Source: Rhodanobacter thiooxydans
GTDB lineage: Bacteria > Pseudomonadota > Gammaproteobacteria > Xanthomonadales > Rhodanobacteraceae
Length of the DNA stretch: 64,000 nucleotides
Assembly (NCBI RefSeq): GCF_030291135.1
Contig: NZ_CP127409.1
Coordinates: 124,001 to 188,000, forward strand
Reading direction: 5' to 3'
In this document: positions 61,101 through 64,000 of the stretch, piece by piece
How positions within the stretch are numbered: the first letter of the stretch is position 1
Layout: each line of letters opens with the position of its first letter
Notes under the pieces: model-generated
The model's input: the letters and a program-made list of their open reading frames with translations, nothing else
Told to the model about the DNA's origin: nothing
The model's database searches: none
Translations under genes and position numbers: made by a program

Positions 61101-62739
61101 TGTAATCGGCGGTGTCGGGAATGGTGCCGCCGGAGGTCAGCGCGGTGAGCCGCGCGCTGCGCCGCGGGCGCAGCTGCCGGTTCACCGCGTCGCGATGGAT
61201 GTACGCCGCGCGCGGACCCTGCCGGGTGGTGAAGCCTTCGGCCAGCATGCGCACCACCGCATCGAATTCGCTGCGCGCGAGCTCGCGGTAGGGATGCGCG
61301 CGGCGCACCAGCGCGTACAGCGCGTCCTCGTCCCACTCGCTGCAGGCGACCTCGGCGACAATCTGCTGGGCCAGCACATCGAGCGGTTGCGGCGGCATCA
61401 CCAGTGCGTCCAGCTCGCCGCGGCGTACGCAGTCGAGCAGGGCGGCGCATTCGATCAGGTCGTCGCGGGTGGCCGGGAATAGCCGCGCCTTCGGCGTGCC
61501 GTCGATGCTGTGGCCGGAACGGCCGGCGCGCTGCAGAAACGCGGCGATCGAGCGCGGCGAGCCGAGCTGGCAGACCAGGTCGACCTCGCCGATGTCGATG
61601 CCCAGCTCCAGCGAGGCGGTCGCCACCAGCACCTTGAGTTCGCCGCGCTTCAGCCGCTGCTCGGCGTCCAGCCGCAGTTCCTTCGCCAGGCTGCCGTGAT
61701 GCGCCGCCACGTGTTCCTTGCCCAACCGCTCGGACAAATGCCGCGCGGCGCGTTCGGCCATGCGCCGCGTGTTGACGAAGACCAGGGTGGTGCGATGTGC
61801 CTGCACCAGCTGGGCGAGGCGGTCGTAGACCAGCTCCCAGCAGTCGTTCGACATCACCGCTTCCAGCGGTACCGGCGGTACTTCGATGGCGAGGTCGCGC
61901 GGACGGGTGTGGCCCACGTCGATGATGGTCGCGTAGCTCCCTCCCCTGCTCGCAGGGGAGGGTTGGGGTGGGGTGCTCTTGCTTGTGGGCTCTAGATCAA
62001 GAGCCTTACCCCCTCCCGACCTCCTCCTGCTGGCAGGGGGAGGAGTCAGGGTTGCAAGTTCGGGTTTTTCACCTGTGCCAACGAGAAAGCCGGCAACTTT
62101 CTCAATCGGCTTCTGCGTCGCCGATAGCCCGATCCGCAGCAAGCGCCGCTGGCACAGCGACTCCAGCCGTTCCAGCGACAGCGCGAGGTGCGAACCGCGC
62201 TTGCTGCCGGCGATGGCGTGGATCTCGTCGACGATCACCGTGCGCACGCCCGCCAGCATGGAACGCCCCGAAGCCGAACCGAGCAACACGTACAGTGATT
62301 CCGGCGTGGTCACCAGGATGTGCGGCGGCACTTTGCGCAGCAGGTTGCGCTCGACCTGCGGGGTGTCGCCGGTGCGTACGGCGGTGCGGATTGCCACGTC
62401 GGGCAGGCCGAGTTTCTCCAGCTCGGCGCGGATGCCTTCCAGCGGCGCTTCCAGGTTGATGTGGATGTCGTTCGACAGCGCCTTCAGCGGCGACACGTAG
62501 AGCACCGTGGTGGCATCGGCCAACACGCCGCCGTGGGCGACGCCTTCGCGCACCAGTTCGTCGATGGCGGCGAGGAACGCGGTCAGCGTCTTGCCCGAGC
62601 CGGTGGGTGCGGCGACCAGGGTGTGCGCTCCGGCGCGGATCGATGGCCACGCGGCGGCCTGCGCCGCGGTGGGTGCGGCGAACGCGCCGCGGAACCAGGC
62701 GGCGACGGCAGGATGGAAATCGGCGAGCGGGGACGACAT
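58189..62739 (-). CDS. lhr: Lhr-family DEAD/DEAH helicase with two repeat-derived insertions
   Basis: Large helicase of 1516 residues, acting on DNA or RNA-DNA hybrids in repair. The Walker A is APTGSGKT (Lys50), the DEIH box is in VDEIHAIAG near residue 162, motif III is LSATQ, and the second RecA domain carries [12 protein letters not shown] and QRAGRSGHS. The Lhr-specific winged-helix and C-terminal domains follow. Two stretches match copies of the dispersed repeat. Residues about 231-267 lie between motif III and RecA2; residues about 1308-1353 lie in the C-terminal part. Both read through in frame and both contain [10 protein letters not shown]. No stop is created, so the gene seems intact. 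The start at 62739 opens [16 protein letters not shown]. Confidence 0.92.
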   Translation of the reverse strand: MSSPLADFHPAVAAWFRGAFAAPTAAQAAAWPSIRAGAHTLVAAPTGSGKTLTAFLAAIDELVREGVAHGGVLADATTVLYVSPLKALSNDIHINLEAPLEGIRAELEKLGLPDVAIRTAVRTGDTPQVERNLLRKVPPHILVTTPESLYVLLGSASGRSMLAGVRTVIVDEIHAIAGSKRGSHLALSLERLESLCQRRLLRIGLSATQKPIEKVAGFLVGTGEKPELATLTPPPASRRRSGGGKALDLEPTSKSTPPQPSPASRGGSYATIIDVGHTRPRDLAIEVPPVPLEAVMSNDCWELVYDRLAQLVQAHRTTLVFVNTRRMAERAARHLSERLGKEHVAAHHGSLAKELRLDAEQRLKRGELKVLVATASLELGIDIGEVDLVCQLGSPRSIAAFLQRAGRSGHSIDGTPKARLFPATRDDLIECAALLDCVRRGELDALVMPPQPLDVLAQQIVAEVACSEWDEDALYALVRRAHPYRELARSEFDAVVRMLAEGFTTRQGPRAAYIHRDAVNRQLRPRRSARLTALTSGGTIPDTADYKVVLEPQAIIVGTVNEDFAVESMAGDIFQLGNASYRIQRVERDRLRVEDAHGAPPSIPFWLGEAPGRSDELSFSVSRLREEISAQLDAGGVPAAVAWLHEQLGLDETAAQQLADYLARARAALGVLPSQHTLVLERFFDESGGTQLVIHTPWGSRINRAWGLALRKRFCRQFNFELQAAATEDAIVLSLSTSHSFPLEEVAHYLHSNSAEHVLVQALLDAPLFPARWRWNAVTALALPRFTGGKKTPPPLQRMKSEDLLAAVFPDQVACLENIVGEREVPDHPLVNQTMHDCLREAMDVDGLLAILRQLEGGEIAIVARDLTAPSPLAAEVLNAAPYAFLDDAPLEERRTQAVQTRRWNDADSADDLGRLDPNAIAAVREEAWPQVRDADEMHEALTLLGFVTTAEVDANSGWQERLQSLSKAQRATRLGEVWTTAEQLPLWQALHPAAAMQPPIAAPTEYAAQAWSREDAVLELVRHRLGGLGPVTAAALTASLAIDTGEVEQALLRLQAEGYVMQGRFTADAADTEWCERHLLARIHRYTIGRLRREIEPVSRRALMRFLFDWQHVSATTRLNGPDALVATLAQLEGYEAAAGAWEAEILPARVADYSIHWLDELCRAGRIGWTRLRTGTGGGGGPVRSTPIVLLPRREMAFWTAVASSDDAQEILLSSRAQAVADALREHGALFFDELLADTRLLRTELEDALGELVAAGRISADSFAGLRALLLPAAKRDGARHRRTRRHAFGGIEDAGRWVLARGAAKSTPPQPSPAAQGREHDVASIAPPLARPEGTSFGRRGRSGGGEALDSDAIEYIARALLRRYGVVFWKLLEREAPWLPSWRELLRVYHRLEARGEIRGGRFVEGLVGEQFALPEAIAPLRAARSRADDGELVCLSGCDPLNLVGTVLAGDKVPALAGARVLYRDGMPIAALVGGKVVPLIELSAADSQLAKHALLRYPPSPPEALAAMR
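58679..58816. repeat. dispersed double-palindrome repeat, copy D (inside lhr)
   Basis: A copy of the repeat lies within the lhr coding region and codes for residues about 1308-1353. The left half is ACCTCCCCCTGCGACCGAAGG... with a long palindromic arm CCGAAGGAAGTCCCTTCGG and GGGGAGGGG. The right half is CTCCCTCCCCTGC/GCAGGGGAGGG (58771-58799), followed by TTGGGGTGGGGTGCTCTTC. The long loop resembles that of copy A (CCAAAGGGACTTCCTTCGGTCGC), which points to two closely related subtypes. Confidence 0.85.
61937..62047. repeat. dispersed double-palindrome repeat, copy E (inside lhr)
   Basis: A copy within lhr coding for residues about 231-267. The left hairpin CTCCCTCCCCTGC/GCAGGGGAGGG lies at 61938-61962, followed by TTGGGGTGGGGTGCTCTTG and a central TCTAGATCAAGAGC. 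The right half is CCCCTCCCGACCTCCTCCTGC with GCAGGGGGAGGAG to 62045. The frame stays open through the entire unit in the lhr direction. Confidence 0.85.
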
Positions 62740-62882
62740 GGCTTTCCGAAAGATGGGTACCATCGGCGCTGCACGCAAGCGCGAAATGCCGGTTCGTGAC
62801 GCCAGTGGCTTGCGCTGGAAACGTTACGTTAGCACTCTGCGCGGTGCCGTCAGCCGCCTTCCTTCTTCGCCCGAGGTTGCCC

Positions 62883-64000
62883 ATGTCCCGTCGTCCGCGT
62901 CGTCTGTCCGCCTGTGCCTTCGCCCTGGCGGTGGTGGCCACTGCCACGGCAGCCGGCGAGCCACCAGCGCGACCCTGGATGAACGCTTCGCTGTCCCCCG
63001 ATGCGCGCGCCGCGCTGGTGGTGCAGGCGATGAGCCAGGACGAGAAGTTCCAGCTGATCACCACCGCCTATGGCAGCGCCTCCGATGGCAAGCCGGCGCC
63101 GGCCTGCGCGCTGGGCTCGGCGGCTTGCGCGCCGGCGTTCGCGCGGCTGGGCCTGCCGGCACTGCAGGAGACCGACGCCGGGCTGGGCGTGGCGCGTCCG
63201 CTCAACGCGCACAGCCGCGACGTCGCCACGGCACTGCCTTCCGGCCTGGCCACCGCGGCCAGCTGGGATCCGGCGGTGGCCGAGGCCGGCGGCGCGATGA
63301 TCGGCCGCGAGGCGCACCGCAAGGGCTTCAACGTGCTGCTGGCTGGCGGCGTCAACCTGCTGCGCGACCCGCGCAACGGCCGCAACTTCGAGTACGCCGG
63401 CGAGGACCCGCTGCTGGCCGGCGTGATGGCCGGCCATGCGGTGCGCGGGATCCAGTCGCAACACGTGGTGTCCACGCTCAAGCACTACGCCATCAACGAC
63501 CTGGAGACCGGCCGCAACACGATGAACGCGAAGCTCGACCCGGTCGCCGCGCGCGAGTCGGACCTGCGCGCGTTCGAGATCGCGCTGGGCATCGGCGAGC
63601 CCGGCTCGGTGATGTGCGCGTACAACCGCGTCAACGGCACCTATGCGTGCGAGAACGCGTGGCTGCTCGACCAGGTGCTCAAGCGCGACTGGGGTTACAA
63701 GGGCTTCGTGATGTCCGACTGGGGCGCGGTGCACAGCGCGGCGAAGTCCGCGCTGGCCGGGCTGGACCAGCAATCGGCCGGCGAGACATTCGACCCGCAG
63801 GTGTTCTTCGCCGCGCCGCTGCGCGAGGCGATCGCCAGGGGCGAGGTGCCGCAGGCGCGGCTGGACGACATGGTGCAGCGCATCCTGCGCAGCCTGTTCG
63901 CGGTCGGCGCGATCGACCACCCCGCCAAGGCAGCGCCGATCGACTACGCCGCCGACGCGAAGGTGGCGCAGCGCGCCGCCGAGGCCGGGGCGGTACTGCT
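62883..64000 (+). CDS. beta-glucosidase-type glycoside hydrolase (GH3), N-terminal part
   Basis: The frame starts at 62883 and runs off the right edge after 372 codons. A signal peptide (LSACAFALAVVATATA) is followed by the GH3 (alpha/beta)8 domain. The region LLAGGVNLLRDPRNGRNFEYAGEDPLLAG is typical, as is KHYAINDLETGRNTMN. The nucleophile is Asp279 in KGFVMSDWGA. It would hydrolyse beta-glucosides or related oligosaccharides in the periplasm. The second GH3 domain, which brings the acid/base residue in many members, is outside the window. It is divergent from lhr. GAGG lies seven bases before the ATG. Confidence 0.9.
   Translation, partial: MSRRPRRLSACAFALAVVATATAAGEPPARPWMNASLSPDARAALVVQAMSQDEKFQLITTAYGSASDGKPAPACALGSAACAPAFARLGLPALQETDAGLGVARPLNAHSRDVATALPSGLATAASWDPAVAEAGGAMIGREAHRKGFNVLLAGGVNLLRDPRNGRNFEYAGEDPLLAGVMAGHAVRGIQSQHVVSTLKHYAINDLETGRNTMNAKLDPVAARESDLRAFEIALGIGEPGSVMCAYNRVNGTYACENAWLLDQVLKRDWGYKGFVMSDWGAVHSAAKSALAGLDQQSAGETFDPQVFFAAPLREAIARGEVPQARLDDMVQRILRSLFAVGAIDHPAKAAPIDYAADAKVAQRAAEAGAVL

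Noticed and set aside
1..64000. tRNA, rRNA, prophage or insertion-sequence genes
   Set aside because: No tRNA T-loop signature in a cloverleaf context, no rRNA segment, and no transposase or integrase reading frame was seen.

Overview
The window is GC-rich chromosomal DNA from a gammaproteobacterium of the order Lysobacterales (Xanthomonadales), most likely a Rhodanobacter/Dyella-like member of the Rhodanobacteraceae. This rests on the gene set: large TonB-dependent receptors, a TPR-sulfotransferase, an Entner-Doudoroff operon, a GlcNAc/chitin regulon and several secreted peptidases. It also rests on a dispersed GGGGAGGG-type palindromic repeat that I associate with this order. No rRNA, tRNA, phage, transposase or CRISPR was seen.

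Layout. 0-8 kb: two divergent prolyl-oligopeptidase-family (S9) peptidases (one cut by the window edge), a HAD phosphatase, an unknown secreted protein, folE, an array of five hairpins, an ECF sigma factor, and a DUF998/TlpA membrane pair. 7.7-12.7 kb (minus): zwf-pgl-edd-eda, the complete Entner-Doudoroff branch. 12.9-16 kb (plus): a GntR/HutC regulator, an SIS-type glucosamine-6-phosphate deaminase and nagA, divergent from zwf. 16-23.5 kb: a TPR-sulfotransferase, an Oar-like TonB receptor, and btuB behind a clear cobalamin riboswitch. 23.7-30.6 kb: two tandem RND permeases that share an upstream sequence block; the second carries an unusual four-helix C-terminal extension. 30.7-36.7 kb: an MFS exporter, an unknown membrane protein, an M16 peptidase pair and pagL. 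36.8-41.6 kb (minus): marR-OMF-emrA-emrB with a MarR-type operator. 41.6-47.7 kb: an XRE/MmyB regulator, a metallo-beta-lactamase-fold hydrolase, an EamA transporter, an AT-rich lipoprotein gene and an S10 carboxypeptidase. 47.7-58 kb: a second GlcNAc/chitooligosaccharide cluster made of a LacI regulator, an inner-membrane sugar transporter, a sugar kinase, a TonB receptor, a GH20 hexosaminidase and nagX. 58-62.7 kb (minus): an Lhr helicase carrying two in-frame copies of the dispersed repeat, with a coupled 52-residue membrane ORF. The right edge holds the start of a GH3 glucosidase.

How the genes fit together. The GlcNAc cluster would import chitooligosaccharides through the TonB receptor, cleave them with the GH20 enzyme, move GlcNAc inward with the MFS carrier and phosphorylate it. 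NagA and the SIS deaminase then give fructose-6-phosphate. After isomerisation this can feed Zwf and the Entner-Doudoroff enzymes encoded divergently from the nag genes. The divergent promoters of the second cluster each carry a CAACGTTG-centred palindrome, the expected kind of site for the LacI regulator encoded there.

The least explained items are the repeat insertions inside lhr, the five-hairpin array before the sigma factor, the C-terminal extension of the second RND permease, the AT-rich lipoprotein gene, and two conserved-looking but unrecognised proteins (3799-4434 and 32072-33028).
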